64,000 nt of DNA from Candidatus Enterococcus myersii (GCF_017316025.1 NZ_JAFLVT010000008.1:310001-374000); one strand, 5' to 3'; shown: positions 1 through 10,380, numbered from the stretch's first letter. The notes: a model not told the origin generated them from the sequence alone. Numbers and translations: made by a program.

Positions 1-36
1 ATCGTGAATAACATTTCCTAATCGCTAGAAAATCAG

Positions 37-80
37 TATAATAGGAAGGTGAGTATTGAAACAAAATCCAACCTAAAAAG
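37..80 (+). promoter_or_regulatory. Possible rnc promoter -10 and ribosome binding site
   Basis: A TATAAT hexamer lies at 37-42 and an AAAGGA ribosome binding site at about 75-80, 11 bases before the rnc start codon. No convincing -35 is visible, so the promoter call is weak. The first 91 bases contain no other gene that I can see. Confidence 0.35.
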
Positions 81-91
81 GACTGTCAATA

Positions 92-781
92 ATGGATAAT
101 CAATTACAAACTATGTTAAAAGAAAAATTTGGGATTGTTTTTAAAAACGTATCGTTATTAGAACAAGCATTTACCCATTCATCTTATGTCAATGAGCATC
201 GCAATTTGAATTTAGCCGACAACGAACGTCTGGAATTTCTCGGGGATGCCGTTTTAGAATTATTGGTTTCTCGTTACTTGTATCGCCAATATCCCGATTT
301 ACCTGAAGGAAAGCTAACGAAAATGCGGGCGTCTATTGTGCGGGAGGAAAGTTTAGCTGCTTTTGCTAAAGAATGTGATTTTGACAAAGCAATAAAGTTA
401 GGTAAAGGGGAAGAAAACTCTGGTGGCAGAACTCGTCCTTCACTTTTATGTGATCTTTTTGAAGCTTTCTTAGGGGCGTTATATTTGGATCAAGATTTAG
501 AAACAGTTAAAGCTTTTATTCAAAAAGTGATTTTCCCTAAAGTTGCTGCGGGTGCTTTTTCACATGAGATGGATTACAAAACACGTCTGCAAGAAGTCTT
601 GCAAAAAGGTGGCGACGTGCAGATTGATTATCGCCTGGTCAAAGAAGAAGGTCCGGCTCATGAACGGATTTTTTGGACAGAAGTGTATTGCGATGATCGT
701 TTGATTGGTAAAGGCCAAGGAAAATCAAAAAAATTAGCCGAGCAAGCGGCGGCCAATAACGCCTTAGATAAACTTGCATAG
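92..781 (+). CDS. rnc: Ribonuclease III
   Basis: This is the double-strand-specific endoribonuclease that matures rRNA precursors and processes structured mRNAs. The family signature ERLEFLGDA is at residues 45-53, and the further metal-binding acidic residues D121 and E124 sit in [10 protein letters not shown]. The C-terminal third (about residues 157-226) is a double-stranded RNA binding domain ending in [14 protein letters not shown]-like sequence. At 229 residues it has the normal full length. It is followed 29 bases later by smc, the usual Firmicute order, so the two are probably co-transcribed. Confidence 0.97.
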   Translation: MDNQLQTMLKEKFGIVFKNVSLLEQAFTHSSYVNEHRNLNLADNERLEFLGDAVLELLVSRYLYRQYPDLPEGKLTKMRASIVREESLAAFAKECDFDKAIKLGKGEENSGGRTRPSLLCDLFEAFLGALYLDQDLETVKAFIQKVIFPKVAAGAFSHEMDYKTRLQEVLQKGGDVQIDYRLVKEEGPAHERIFWTEVYCDDRLIGKGQGKSKKLAEQAAANNALDKLA

Positions 782-810
782 TAGAGATCAGAAGGGAGCC
801 CGGAGCTTTC

Positions 811-3800
811 GTGTATTTAAAGAAAATTGAAATCGCAGGCTTCAAGTCTTTTGCAGATCGAACTGTAATCGACTTTGAAAATGGCGTAACGGCTGTTGTA
901 GGGCCAAACGGTAGTGGTAAAAGTAATATCACCGAAGCAATTCGCTGGGTTTTAGGCGAGCAATCAGCCAAAAGTTTGCGCGGTGGCAAAATGCCCGATA
1001 TTATTTTTGCCGGTTCTGATTCCCGCAAGCCATTAAATATCGCAGAAGTCACAGTGGTACTGGATAATAGTGATCATTACCTGCCACTTGACTATAGTGA
1101 AATCAGTGTGACACGCCGCTTACGACGCAGTGGTGAAAGTGATTTTTATATTAACAAGCAAAGCTGTCGCTTAAAAGATATACAAGATTTGTTTATGGAC
1201 TCAGGCCTTGGCAAAGAGTCCTTTTCTATCATTTCTCAAGGTAAAGTTGAGGCGATTTTTGCCAGTAAACCAGAAGATCGCCGCGGGATTTTTGAAGAAG
1301 CCGCGGGAGTTTTAAAGTATAAACAACGGAAGAAAAAAGCAGAGCAAAAATTATTTGAAACAGAAGACAACTTAAGCCGTGTCCAAGACATCGTCTATGA
1401 GTTAGAAGATCAACTGACTCCCCTCAAAGAACAAAGTCGCTCTGCAAAAGAATTCTTGCGGCTGAAAGAAGAATTAAAGCGCATTGACGTGGCCCATACA
1501 GTCACAGAAATCAAAACAACGAAAGCTACTTGGGACAAAGCAGAAGATAGTTTACAACAGTTAAATCAAGACCTAAAAGCTATAACGAATAAACTGACAA
1601 CAGCAGAAAATCAATTGCAAAATAAGCGCCAAAAGCGACAAGAATTGGATCAGTGGTTAGAAAATGCCAATCAACAATTACTTTTTCTAACTGAAAGCTT
1701 AAAACAAGCAGAAGGTCAGCAAGAAGTCTTGTTGGAGCGCTCGAAACATACGCAACGTAGTTTTTCTGAATACGAAGAAAATTTAGCAGAGAATAAAGAA
1801 AAAATTGAACAGCTAGAAAATGCGAAACAAGAAATTATTCATGAACTTTCAGCTAAAAATGGGGCAGTACAAAACTTAGAAACAAGCGTTGCAGCATTAA
1901 AAGACGAATTAACGCGGCTACAAAAATCCACCAAAGAGCTCTTAGAAGAATTGCGGGGGCAATATGTGGAAAAAATGCAGGAGCACGCGAATATTGGAAA
2001 TGATTTAAAATATTTAGAACGTCAATATTTACAAGAAAATGCTAAAAACCAGAAAACAATGACCAAACAAGGGGAGTTGCATAACCAAATCGCCACGCTC
2101 TCTGTGCAAAAAACAACACTAGCAGAAAAATTAACAGCAGCTGAAGAAAATTTGGTAGAACAGCGTAAAAATTACATTTTGGTCCAACAGCAAGCCCAAA
2201 AGTTACAACAAGAGTTTGAAATGGAACAAAAGAAAATGTATAGCTTGATGCAACAAGTGCAACAAGTAAGAGCAAAGCAAAAAAGTTTGCAAGATATTCA
2301 AGACAATTACACTGGTTTTTATCAAGGGGTCAAAATTGTTTTACAAAACAAAGAGCAGCTGACAGGAATTGTAGGCGCTGTGGCAGAGCTTATTCAAGTG
2401 CCAACTGAATACACCTTAGCAATTGAAACAGCTCTAGGAGGAGCCGCGCAACACGTTGTCGTGGAAAATGAAGGCGATGCAAGACAGGCGATCACATTTT
2501 TAAAAGAACGTCGCGCTGGCCGTGCAACTTTCTTGCCTTTGACGACAATTAAAGGTCGCCATTTAAGTGAAGCGGTCATCAATATGGCAAGTAAAAATAA
2601 GGGCTTTTTAGGCGTAGCCAGTGAATTAGTTAAAGTTGCAGAAAAACTACAACCGATTTGTGACAACTTATTAGGCAGCACCTTAATTGCCCAAAACTTA
2701 AAAAGTGCCAATGAAATTGCCCGCGATGTGCAATTTCGTTACCGTGTTGTTTCATTAGAAGGCGATGTTATGAACGCTGGTGGCTCCATGACCGGGGGGG
2801 CGACTAAAAGAGGCAATCAAGGGAGTCTTTTTAGTCAAACCAATGAATTGCAAAACTTAACAACGGAACTTCAGACACTGGATACGCGCTTACTAGCAAC
2901 TGAAAAACAAGTTCAGCGCATCGAAGAACGGGTAAAAGAAAAGACAGCTCAATTGGAGCAACTGCGCAATAGTGGCGAAAGCGCCCGCTTAACAGAGCAA
3001 GAATTAACCAATCAAGTCAAAAATGTGACCCAAGAATTACAGCGCTTGGAAAAAGAGCAAAAAGTATTCGCTTATGAAAATCGAGAAGTGCAGCAATTTT
3101 TAACCGAATATGAAGAACAAAAAGCAGAGTTAACCGCAAAACAAGCACAAGTCGACCGCAAACGAGAAAGCATCAACAAAGAGATTCAACAATTGACCCA
3201 ACAAGAAGATGTGATTGAAGAGAAAAGACAAGTGGCTAGTGCTGCTTTAGCGACAAAACAAGCAGAGTTAGCAGTAGCGGTTGAAAAAGTCAGCAATTTA
3301 AAACAAACGCTTGAAAGAAATGACGCCGCGTTACAAGAAGCAAATAGGCGCCATGAAAGTTTAACTAATCAAATGGCTGCTTTAAACTCCAACTCAAGTG
3401 ATCATGAACTGTCTGAAGAAGCACTGCAAAAAAAAGTTGCAGATCTTCGGCAGAAAAAAGCCGATTTAGAGGGCGAATTGGCAGCAAACCGACAAGAGCG
3501 CAGTGTGTTGCAACAAGTTATCACCGCTGCAGATGAAGAAATGACGCAGTTGAATTTAGAACAAAAAACATTTTTATCGCAAAAAACCAAAGAAGAAGTA
3601 GCCAAAAACCGCGCCGATATTCACTTGGACAATCTTTTGGCTTATCTACAAGAAGAGTATAGTGTCACCTTTGAATTAGCTGTTAGAGAATATGACATAG
3701 TTTCAGATAGCCAACAAGCTAAAAATGAGATTCAACGCTACAAACGTGAAATTGAACGTTTAGGGCCAGTCAATCTAAACGCCATTGAGCAATATGAGCA

Positions 3801-4389
3801 GGTGCTAGAACGCTATACCTTCTTAACAAGTCAACGAGATGACTTGCTAGCAGCCAAAGATCAATTATTTAAAACAATGGATGAAATGGACGAAGAAGTG
3901 AAAGTTCGTTTTGGTGAAATTTTTGAAGCAATTCGTTTGCGCTTTAAAGAAGTCTTTCCACAAATGTTTGGTGGTGGTCGTGCAGAATTGACACTAACAG
4001 ATCCGACAGATTTATTAAATACAGGGATTGAAATTGAAGCCCAACCACCTGGTAAAAAATTGCAAAACTTAAGTTTACTTTCTGGTGGCGAACGTGCGTT
4101 AACGGCCATTGCATTGCTGTTTTCAATTATTCAAGTACGTCCGGTACCGTTTTGTGTGTTAGATGAAGTAGAGGCTGCTTTAGATGAAGCTAACGTTACC
4201 CGCTTTGGGCACTATTTAAGTCGTTTCCAAGATGATACGCAATTTATCGTAGTGACCCACCGCAAAGGAACGATGGAAGCCGCTGACGTGCTCTATGGGG
4301 TGACCATGCAAGAATCTGGCGTTTCTAAAATTGTTTCTGTCCGTTTAGAAGACGTCAGTGAAGGCGGTAAAATTAAAACAGAAGTGTAA
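811..4389 (+). CDS. smc: Chromosome segregation protein SMC
   Basis: This is the condensin ATPase that, with ScpA and ScpB, organises and segregates the chromosome. The 1192 residues show the full SMC plan. Walker [10 protein letters not shown] is at residues 31-39, followed by a long coiled coil rich in Gln, Glu and Lys. A globular hinge lies around residues 500-680, then a returning coiled coil. The C-terminal head carries the ABC signature [10 protein letters not shown] and Walker [12 protein letters not shown]. The start is GTG at 811, preceded by AGAAGGGAG. It sits between rnc and ftsY as in many Firmicutes. Confidence 0.98.
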   Translation: MYLKKIEIAGFKSFADRTVIDFENGVTAVVGPNGSGKSNITEAIRWVLGEQSAKSLRGGKMPDIIFAGSDSRKPLNIAEVTVVLDNSDHYLPLDYSEISVTRRLRRSGESDFYINKQSCRLKDIQDLFMDSGLGKESFSIISQGKVEAIFASKPEDRRGIFEEAAGVLKYKQRKKKAEQKLFETEDNLSRVQDIVYELEDQLTPLKEQSRSAKEFLRLKEELKRIDVAHTVTEIKTTKATWDKAEDSLQQLNQDLKAITNKLTTAENQLQNKRQKRQELDQWLENANQQLLFLTESLKQAEGQQEVLLERSKHTQRSFSEYEENLAENKEKIEQLENAKQEIIHELSAKNGAVQNLETSVAALKDELTRLQKSTKELLEELRGQYVEKMQEHANIGNDLKYLERQYLQENAKNQKTMTKQGELHNQIATLSVQKTTLAEKLTAAEENLVEQRKNYILVQQQAQKLQQEFEMEQKKMYSLMQQVQQVRAKQKSLQDIQDNYTGFYQGVKIVLQNKEQLTGIVGAVAELIQVPTEYTLAIETALGGAAQHVVVENEGDARQAITFLKERRAGRATFLPLTTIKGRHLSEAVINMASKNKGFLGVASELVKVAEKLQPICDNLLGSTLIAQNLKSANEIARDVQFRYRVVSLEGDVMNAGGSMTGGATKRGNQGSLFSQTNELQNLTTELQTLDTRLLATEKQVQRIEERVKEKTAQLEQLRNSGESARLTEQELTNQVKNVTQELQRLEKEQKVFAYENREVQQFLTEYEEQKAELTAKQAQVDRKRESINKEIQQLTQQEDVIEEKRQVASAALATKQAELAVAVEKVSNLKQTLERNDAALQEANRRHESLTNQMAALNSNSSDHELSEEALQKKVADLRQKKADLEGELAANRQERSVLQQVITAADEEMTQLNLEQKTFLSQKTKEEVAKNRADIHLDNLLAYLQEEYSVTFELAVREYDIVSDSQQAKNEIQRYKREIERLGPVNLNAIEQYEQVLERYTFLTSQRDDLLAAKDQLFKTMDEMDEEVKVRFGEIFEAIRLRFKEVFPQMFGGGRAELTLTDPTDLLNTGIEIEAQPPGKKLQNLSLLSGGERALTAIALLFSIIQVRPVPFCVLDEVEAALDEANVTRFGHYLSRFQDDTQFIVVTHRKGTMEAADVLYGVTMQESGVSKIVSVRLEDVSEGGKIKTEV

Positions 4390-4439
4390 GAAAAACTTTC
4401 TGAACAATGACAAAAGCTTTTAGAAAGGAGTTTATTTGA

Positions 4440-5249
4440 TTGATTAAGATGATCGCTATTGATCTTGATGGTACGTTACTAGATCAAGAAAAGAAAATTA
4501 GTCAACGTAATAAAGAGGCTTTGGCAAAGGCTAAAGCACAAGGGGTAAAGATTGTTTTATGTACAGGACGACCTTTACGGGCAATCAGACCTTATTTGGA
4601 GGAATTGGAGTTAAAAGAGGCTGGAGATTACAGTATCACGTTTAACGGTGGGCTCGTGCAAAAAAACGATACTGGTGAAGTAATGGCGAAATCTGTTTTA
4701 AGCTATGATAATGTACAAGAATTGGTAAAATTAGCGCGTGATTTGGCGTTACCATTAGATATTGTTTCCGATGAAGTCGTTTATATTCTGCCTACAGCTC
4801 CAGATCACCAATCTATTTATTCCAAGTTAAATCCATTGTTACACTTCCAACCCTTTTCACAAGCAGAATTAACGGAAGAATTGTTATACAACAAAGCAGT
4901 GGTTGCTTTTGAGCAAGAATACTTGGATCAACAGTTGGCAAAAATCCCAGCTGAGTTCAAAGAACGTTATGAAATTATCAAAACACGCGATGTTTTACTG
5001 GAATTCATGCCAAAAGGTGTAACCAAAGCGTATGGCTGTAAATTGTTAGCAGAGCATCTTGGCATTACAGCTGCGGAAGTCATGGCGATTGGTGATGAAG
5101 AAAATGATCTACCGATGATTGAATACGCGGGAATGGGTGTGGCAATGGATAATGCGGTAGCGATGGTCAAAGAAGCTGCGGACGTTATCACTGCTAGTAA
5201 TGTCGCAGACGGCGTAGCACAAGTAGTCGAAAAATACGTGTTACAATAA
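4440..5249 (+). CDS. Cof-type HAD-IIB family sugar phosphatase
   Basis: The protein is a cytosolic haloacid dehalogenase-type hydrolase of about 269 residues. Motif I DLDGTLLD is near residue 8 with the nucleophile aspartate, motif II is in LCTGRP, and motif IV GDEENDLPM is near the C terminus. The large cap between them marks the Cof/IIB subclass, which dephosphorylates sugar phosphates and similar metabolites; the substrate cannot be read from sequence. The TTG start at 4440 has AGGAG nine bases upstream, while the next ATG is too far from it. The gene lies in the smc-ftsY gap, a placement I recall from other lactic acid bacteria. Confidence 0.9.
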   Translation: MIKMIAIDLDGTLLDQEKKISQRNKEALAKAKAQGVKIVLCTGRPLRAIRPYLEELELKEAGDYSITFNGGLVQKNDTGEVMAKSVLSYDNVQELVKLARDLALPLDIVSDEVVYILPTAPDHQSIYSKLNPLLHFQPFSQAELTEELLYNKAVVAFEQEYLDQQLAKIPAEFKERYEIIKTRDVLLEFMPKGVTKAYGCKLLAEHLGITAAEVMAIGDEENDLPMIEYAGMGVAMDNAVAMVKEAADVITASNVADGVAQVVEKYVLQ

Positions 5250-5281
5250 ATGAAAGCAAAATTACGATAAGGAGGTTCAAT

Positions 5282-6721
5282 ATGGGCTTTTTCGATAAGA
5301 TTAAAAAGGCTTTAATGGGGGAAGCTGAACCAAAAACTCCCGAAGAAACACAAGTGCCACCCGAAGAAACAAAGGAAAATCTGTCTGATGACAGACCGCA
5401 ATCAAACCCGGATACGCCAGCTGAAAGTGCAGAAAGTATAGAAGGTACAGAAAGTACAGAAAATGCTGCGGATATACCGGCTGCTACTGAAAAAGTAGCC
5501 CAAATACCTGCTACTACACAAGTTGAAATCCCAGCAGAAATCTCAGAAGAACAAAATATTACCGATTCCAAGGTCGAAAAGAAAGAAGATCCTGCAGAAG
5601 ATGGTGCTGCTTTTGTTGTCACTGAACCAGCCGAGACTGAAAAAAAATCAACGGTTGAAGCAAATGCCAATCAGTCAGAAACTGTTGATTTTACACCACC
5701 TGTCAGTGAAGCTGCTACTTTTGTTTCCAAAGAAGAACAAGTAGAAGAAATTAAAGAACAAAAAGAGCCAATTGCTTCAGAAAATGTACAGGAAAAATAT
5801 GACAAAGGGTTAAAAAAATCACGAAAAACTTTTGGGCAACGCTTAAATGAATTGTTTGCCAACTTCCGTAGTGTGGATGAAGCGTTTTTTGAAGAAGTAG
5901 AAGAAACCTTGATTGGTGCGGATGTTGGTTTTGAAGCAGCAATGAAAATTGCCGACGATTTACGCCAAGAAGTAAAATTACAGAACGTGAAAAAGCCAGC
6001 CGAAGTACAAAATGTTATGATTGAAAAATTGGTTGATTTGTATGATGAAGCCGGTAGCGATGAGGTCAATACGTTAAATATTCAACCTAATGGTTTAACA
6101 GTTATGCTTTTTGTTGGGGTAAATGGTGTCGGTAAAACGACAAGCATTGGTAAATTGGCTTATGAGTATAAACAAGCCGGAAAAAAAGTACTCTTAGCTG
6201 CAGCGGATACATTTCGTGCGGGTGCGATTGACCAATTAGTGGTTTGGGGTCAGCGCGCTGGTGTAGAAGTGGTTCGTGGCAATGCCGGGGGGGATCCGGC
6301 TGCGGTAGTTTATGATGCCATGGAAAAAGCGAAGGCACAAAATGCGGATATTTTATTAGTTGATACCGCGGGACGATTGCAAAATAAAGTCAACTTAATG
6401 AATGAATTGGAAAAAATTAAGCGTGTTATCAAGCGGGAAGCACCTGATGCTCCTCATGAAGTCCTATTGGTTTTAGATGCCACCACTGGACAAAATGCGA
6501 TGGTTCAAGCTAAGCAATTTAAGGAAACGACGGATGTGACGGGGCTGATTTTAACAAAATTAGACGGAACTGCTAAAGGTGGGATTGTTTTAGCCATTCG
6601 AAATGAATTGCATCTACCGGTTAAATTAGTTGGTTTAGGAGAAGGTATCGATGACTTGGAACCTTTTGATCCTAATGAATTTATTGTCGGCTTGTTTAAA
6701 GGCTTAATAAAGGATGTATAA
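5282..6721 (+). CDS. ftsY: Signal recognition particle receptor FtsY
   Basis: FtsY is the GTPase receptor that docks SRP-ribosome complexes at the membrane for co-translational insertion. The first ~180 residues form a long, acidic, low-complexity A domain rich in Glu, Thr and Pro. This is the variable part of the family and makes the protein long (479 aa). The conserved NG domain follows, with P-loop GVNGVGKTT near residue 280, DTAGR near 361 and TKLDGTAKGG near 426. The start has AAGGAGG just upstream. It is the last gene of the rnc-smc-HAD-ftsY run and is followed by a hairpin. Confidence 0.97.
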   Translation: MGFFDKIKKALMGEAEPKTPEETQVPPEETKENLSDDRPQSNPDTPAESAESIEGTESTENAADIPAATEKVAQIPATTQVEIPAEISEEQNITDSKVEKKEDPAEDGAAFVVTEPAETEKKSTVEANANQSETVDFTPPVSEAATFVSKEEQVEEIKEQKEPIASENVQEKYDKGLKKSRKTFGQRLNELFANFRSVDEAFFEEVEETLIGADVGFEAAMKIADDLRQEVKLQNVKKPAEVQNVMIEKLVDLYDEAGSDEVNTLNIQPNGLTVMLFVGVNGVGKTTSIGKLAYEYKQAGKKVLLAAADTFRAGAIDQLVVWGQRAGVEVVRGNAGGDPAAVVYDAMEKAKAQNADILLVDTAGRLQNKVNLMNELEKIKRVIKREAPDAPHEVLLVLDATTGQNAMVQAKQFKETTDVTGLILTKLDGTAKGGIVLAIRNELHLPVKLVGLGEGIDDLEPFDPNEFIVGLFKGLIKDV

Positions 6722-6769
6722 AAAAAAAGCCTGATGACTAGCATCTTTTAAAAGGTATTTTAAAACAGC

Positions 6770-6816
6770 AAGGTGAAGTTTTACTCGCTATCTGGGTGAA
6801 ATTTCACCTTTGTCTT
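6770..6816 (+). terminator. Candidate terminator after ftsY
   Basis: AAGGTGAA at 6770-6777 pairs with TTCACCTT at 6803-6810, and a T-rich but interrupted tail follows. The position, between ftsY and the next ribosome binding site, fits a terminator, but the U-tract is weak. Confidence 0.45.
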
Positions 6817-6846
6817 TAACTTTGAATAAAAACCTGGAGGAATGGT

Positions 6847-7503
6847 ATGACACAAACAAGTTTATTAAAACGTTTAATCTTTTATTGTGGTTTTATTCTA
6901 TTACAAAATCTTGTTTCAACGGTGGTCTTTTTGCCGAAAATTAGCGATGTGTTGCTCGCTTTAATTAGTGTGTTAGTCGCTGGCGGGTTTATTTATTTTT
7001 TAACAACGCGCTACCAAAAGCAGTTGCTGGTCTACAACCCCCGCGCAATTGGTCAAAAAAAAGTCGTAGGAAAATGGAAGTATGTGCTTTTAGGTGTCTT
7101 GGCGATGTTTGCTGCTAATATTGTGCTAGCAAATTTTTTGCCAGAAACAACGGAAAATCAAGCCGGGATTAATCAAAGCTTTTTGGTAAATCCCATCACC
7201 CTGACTGTCTATGGTGTGATTTTAGCCCCGATAATTGAAGAATTGCTGTTTCGCGGGATCTTTATGAATTACTTTTGGAATAAAGATACTGCCCGTGCAA
7301 AAGTTTTAGCCGTACTCACTTCGGCATTATTATTTGGTCTAATGCATGAACCCCGCATTTCAATGGCATTACTTTTATATATGACTTTAGGAATTGTGTT
7401 GGCAAGTGTGTATCAAAAAACAGAAGATTTACGTTGCTCAATGCTGGTGCATATGCTCTATAACGGTTTAGGCTTTGTCGGTATGTTTTTAACATTGCAA
7501 TAA
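6847..7503 (+). CDS. CPBP (CAAX/Abi) family intramembrane metalloprotease
   Basis: This is a 218-residue multi-pass membrane protein. It carries the three family motifs: EELLFRG near residues 130-137 (glutamate pair plus arginine), HEPRISM about 40 residues on, and HMLYNG near the C terminus. These are the presumed metal ligands of the CPBP protease family. Members process prenylated proteins in eukaryotes and bacteriocin or pheromone-type peptides, or give bacteriocin self-immunity, in Gram-positives; which applies here is unknown. CTGGAGG precedes the ATG. No bacteriocin gene is visible nearby. Confidence 0.88.
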   Translation: MTQTSLLKRLIFYCGFILLQNLVSTVVFLPKISDVLLALISVLVAGGFIYFLTTRYQKQLLVYNPRAIGQKKVVGKWKYVLLGVLAMFAANIVLANFLPETTENQAGINQSFLVNPITLTVYGVILAPIIEELLFRGIFMNYFWNKDTARAKVLAVLTSALLFGLMHEPRISMALLLYMTLGIVLASVYQKTEDLRCSMLVHMLYNGLGFVGMFLTLQ

Positions 7504-7591
7504 GAAAAGCTGAACAAACTTGCCCAGACCGCAAAAAATAAGGATGGGATTTTCGAAAATTGCTTCTTAAATTTTTGAAAATTTCAACTTA
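7501..7591. repeat. 91-bp intergenic direct repeat, copy A
   Basis: This copy starts with the stop codon of the CPBP gene (TAAGAAAAGCTGAACAAACT) and ends in ATTTCAACTTA. It matches the second copy 124 bases downstream along its whole length without gaps, with only scattered substitutions. It encodes nothing obvious. Confidence 0.85.
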
Positions 7592-7624
7592 TTTCTTGGC
7601 GGACTAGTAGGTGAAGCTAGCCAA

Positions 7625-7715
7625 TAAGAAAAGCTGAACAAACTTGCTCAGACTGCAAAAAATAAGGATAGGATTTTTGAAAATTGCTCTTTAAATTTCT
7701 AGAAATTTCAACTTA
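7625..7715. repeat. 91-bp intergenic direct repeat, copy B
   Basis: Second copy of the repeat, same orientation and length as copy A. The 33 bases between the copies (7592-7624) are not part of the unit. Inside each copy, TTTNGAAAAT...AAATTTNNNGAAATTT gives partial dyad symmetry. The stretch 7504-7764 holds no gene that I can support. Confidence 0.85.
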
Positions 7716-7764
7716 AAGCAAAAGAAAGCTAGTATGAAAAGCTGGGTAGGGATACTCCTACTAG

Positions 7765-7817
7765 TAAAAAAGATCGGAAAATGCAGCGTGAGATGCGACA
7801 TTTTCCGGTCTTTTTGC
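7765..7817. terminator. Bidirectional terminator between repeat region and histidine kinase
   Basis: AAAAAGATCGGAAAATG pairs with CATTTTCCGGTCTTTTT across a short loop, with A-tract and T-tract on the two sides. It lies just beyond the stop codon of the leftward kinase gene and can terminate in both directions. Confidence 0.8.
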
Positions 7818-7826
7818 AGTTTAAAA

Positions 7827-9626
7827 CTATGATTCTTTACTACTGATAGGAATGATCAAACTGAAGGTAGTGCCTTCTTTTGAACTTGTGACCTCCATTA
7901 GCCAGCTGTTGCGTTTGACGATGGAAGAGACAATGAAAAGACCAAGTCCGGTTCCCCCTTCTTCTTTTCTAGTAGTTAGAAATGGTGTGAAGATCTGATC
8001 TTTAATACTTTTATCAATACCAGGACCATTATCTGAAACTTGAATCAGTGCTAACTTTTTATTTTGATAAATAAACGCGCCTTCTGTAATTTTTGCCTGC
8101 ATCACAGCAGAAGGTGTGGTCAGTGAAACAGTAATAGTCGCGTCCGATTTTGCTTGATAGGCATTGGTGATTAAGTTATAGAGTAAAACTTGAACATCGT
8201 CTTGTTGGAATAAGGCATCGGCTGAAAGGTCGATTTCTTTTATGATGGTGACAGATTTTGGAATTAGAATTTTCATCGTTGTAACAGCTTCTTCGATTGC
8301 TTGATTTAAAGACTGTACTTTTTTCGTTTGATCTTTTTCTTTTGAAAAATGCAAAATTCGTTGCGAAAGTTGTTGTCCTTTTTTAGCGGCATAATGCATA
8401 TCTTCTAAATCTGCGATAAGTTCTGGATCATCTGTGTGTTCTGTCATTAACAGCTCAATATTACCAATTAAAGGCGTTAAAAAATTGTTCATATCATGTA
8501 CGATTCCGGTTGTAACAAGACCGATTGTTTCCATTTTTGACTCTTGTAGGAGACTTTTTTCCAATTGGTGTTTTTCAGCTTCTAATTGCCGTTTTTCTTT
8601 TAAGCGTTGGTTTTCATTAGTTGTGTGCTGTTGTTTGGCAAGCAGGCGGACCATCAAAACTAAAAGCGATGCAACCATTAACAAAATCACAACAAGCCCT
8701 AAATTGATTAGTAGATCGTGCAAAATCCAACCGTTATCTTGGTAAAAGTCTACTGTATTGGCGATGACAAAGCGCTCTTCGCCAATTTTTACCCATTGAA
8801 AGGCGTTGAGTTTTAAAACAGAAGTTAAATCCGACTCATTCCACCAATAAGAATGATAACTTAGGCTGCCTTTTTCGTGCTTTTTTTGGTAGGCATCGAG
8901 TTTTTCTAAATCGGTATAATCTAGGTTAGGAAAACGTTTTTTACGGCCAGTTATAATATTTAATCCTATTTGTTCTCGGGCCGGATGCATGACGACTTCC
9001 ATTTTTTCATTTTTCATTAGAGGGTAACGTTGTTCTGTATCCGTTGGTTGAATTTTATCTAAGAATAATTGCTCTAAATTTAACGGTACGACAACTAACC
9101 CTTGTAGCTCTTTTTTTGTATTGTAAATTGGATGGTAGAGATTAAAAAAAGAGTTTTGCTGAATAAAATAGACCTTGCCATTTTGGTTGACTTGTCCTTT
9201 TAGTGCTTTTTGAAAGAAAGGATCCGTAGTCATTTTTTTACTTAAGGTACCATTGGTCACCTGATTTTTAGCAGAATAATGACTTTCTAATGGTTGTCCC
9301 TCTTTATCAAAAAGAAAGATACCAGAAAAAGCGTGATTGCGCATAAAAAATTGCGTAATAAGATCATTTTGCTGCGGTAGTTGTAAGGGGGTATCCGTAT
9401 TAATCGTATCCGTTACAAAACTGTCCAACTCGCTGGCACTACTTGTAATTTCAGCTACAATTAATTTGGTACTTACCTCATTGACCTGTTCTAATTGTGT
9501 TTTTCCCATTTTTAAAGCTTCTTGTTGTATGTTATGATAGCCTAAAGCCGTGATGAGAATACCTGTTAAAGTTATCGCCATCACCGTGATAAAAAGTGCA
9601 TTCATTTTTTTAGTTAACTTTTTCAT
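7827..9626 (-). CDS. Membrane sensor histidine kinase, Cache sensor, NtrB-like core
   Basis: The 599-residue kinase has a transmembrane helix at about 8-30, a large extracytoplasmic region (about 31-302) of double-Cache/PDC type, and a second helix at about 303-329. A charged linker without a clear HAMP domain follows. The phospho-acceptor is H377 in GIVHDMNNFLTPLIGN, which resembles the HDxNN box of NtrB/DctB-type kinases more than that of EnvZ-type kinases. The ATPase domain shows N box LITNAYQA, DNGPGID, FTPFLTT and GTGLGL. Cache sensors commonly bind small carboxylates or amino acids. With the citrate genes next door a dicarboxylate or citrate cue is plausible, but this is inference. It is divergent from its presumed response regulator with only 40 bases between. 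Confidence 0.9.
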   Translation of the reverse strand: MKKLTKKMNALFITVMAITLTGILITALGYHNIQQEALKMGKTQLEQVNEVSTKLIVAEITSSASELDSFVTDTINTDTPLQLPQQNDLITQFFMRNHAFSGIFLFDKEGQPLESHYSAKNQVTNGTLSKKMTTDPFFQKALKGQVNQNGKVYFIQQNSFFNLYHPIYNTKKELQGLVVVPLNLEQLFLDKIQPTDTEQRYPLMKNEKMEVVMHPAREQIGLNIITGRKKRFPNLDYTDLEKLDAYQKKHEKGSLSYHSYWWNESDLTSVLKLNAFQWVKIGEERFVIANTVDFYQDNGWILHDLLINLGLVVILLMVASLLVLMVRLLAKQQHTTNENQRLKEKRQLEAEKHQLEKSLLQESKMETIGLVTTGIVHDMNNFLTPLIGNIELLMTEHTDDPELIADLEDMHYAAKKGQQLSQRILHFSKEKDQTKKVQSLNQAIEEAVTTMKILIPKSVTIIKEIDLSADALFQQDDVQVLLYNLITNAYQAKSDATITVSLTTPSAVMQAKITEGAFIYQNKKLALIQVSDNGPGIDKSIKDQIFTPFLTTRKEEGGTGLGLFIVSSIVKRNSWLMEVTSSKEGTTFSLIIPISSKES

Positions 9627-9666
9627 TTTTTGGTAAGCCTTTCATTTTAACTTGGAGGAATTTGCG

Positions 9667-10380
9667 ATGCGCAATGAAAAAATCTTAGTAGTTGACGATG
9701 ATCCAGCGATTCGCCGCTTAATTTGGAAATCACTGCAATCGACTGGTATCCTGATTTATCAAAGTGATTCAATTGAAAAAACGATTGATATTATGAGTCG
9801 GGTGGAATTTGATTTATTTTTATTAGATATTAGTTTGGAATATGAAAATGACGGGTATCACTTAGCACAAATGATTCGCAATGAAAACAGCGTCGTACCC
9901 ATTATTTTTTTAAGTGGTAAAACACAAGATCAAGATATCGTTACCGGCCTTGAAACAGGGGCGGACTTATATTTGACCAAGCCATTTTCGCCTGCTATTT
10001 TAAAGGCGCAAGTCTTGGCTTCTTTAGACCGCAGTTTGGTGTTAAAAAAACATAATGGTCAACAAATTAAAACCAGCAATGTCTTAAAACTTGGTGAATT
10101 TACGTATGATAAAAAACGCTACCAGCTTTATAAAAACGATGTAGCACTTAAACTATCTTCCAAAGAAACACAACTTATGCAGTTTTTTATGGAAAATCCC
10201 AACCAGGTTTTTTCAAAGGAACAGATTTACCAAAGTGTTTGGGACGAAGAAAAAACCGATGCCAACACTATTATGGTCTTTATCAATCATTTACGCAATA
10301 AGATTGAAGATGATCCGAAAAATGCAAAATATTTGCAAACAGTGTGGGGAATCGGTTATACATTTGTCGCAACTATTTAA
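9667..10380 (+). CDS. OmpR/PhoB-family response regulator
   Basis: This is a 237-residue DNA-binding response regulator. The receiver domain (1-120) has the acidic pair D10/D11, phospho-acceptor D54 in LLDIS, S83 and K105. The C-terminal domain (about 140-237) is the winged helix of the OmpR family and ends in YLQTVWGIGYTF. I chose ATG 9667 because TTGGAGGA ends eight bases before it; a TTG at 9652 in the same frame overlaps that site and is unlikely. Its partner is most likely the divergent kinase. Its 3' end overlaps the end of the opposing citG gene by four bases. Confidence 0.93.
   Translation: MRNEKILVVDDDPAIRRLIWKSLQSTGILIYQSDSIEKTIDIMSRVEFDLFLLDISLEYENDGYHLAQMIRNENSVVPIIFLSGKTQDQDIVTGLETGADLYLTKPFSPAILKAQVLASLDRSLVLKKHNGQQIKTSNVLKLGEFTYDKKRYQLYKNDVALKLSSKETQLMQFFMENPNQVFSKEQIYQSVWDEEKTDANTIMVFINHLRNKIEDDPKNAKYLQTVWGIGYTFVATI

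Noticed and set aside
639-1052. Leftward open frame across the rnc-smc junction
   Set aside because: It lies opposite two strongly supported conserved genes, has no ribosome binding site and reads as low-complexity antisense.
5194-6069. Ser/Val/Thr-rich leftward open frames opposite the FtsY acidic domain
   Set aside because: They are complements of the repetitive Glu/Pro/Thr codons of FtsY and have no start signals.
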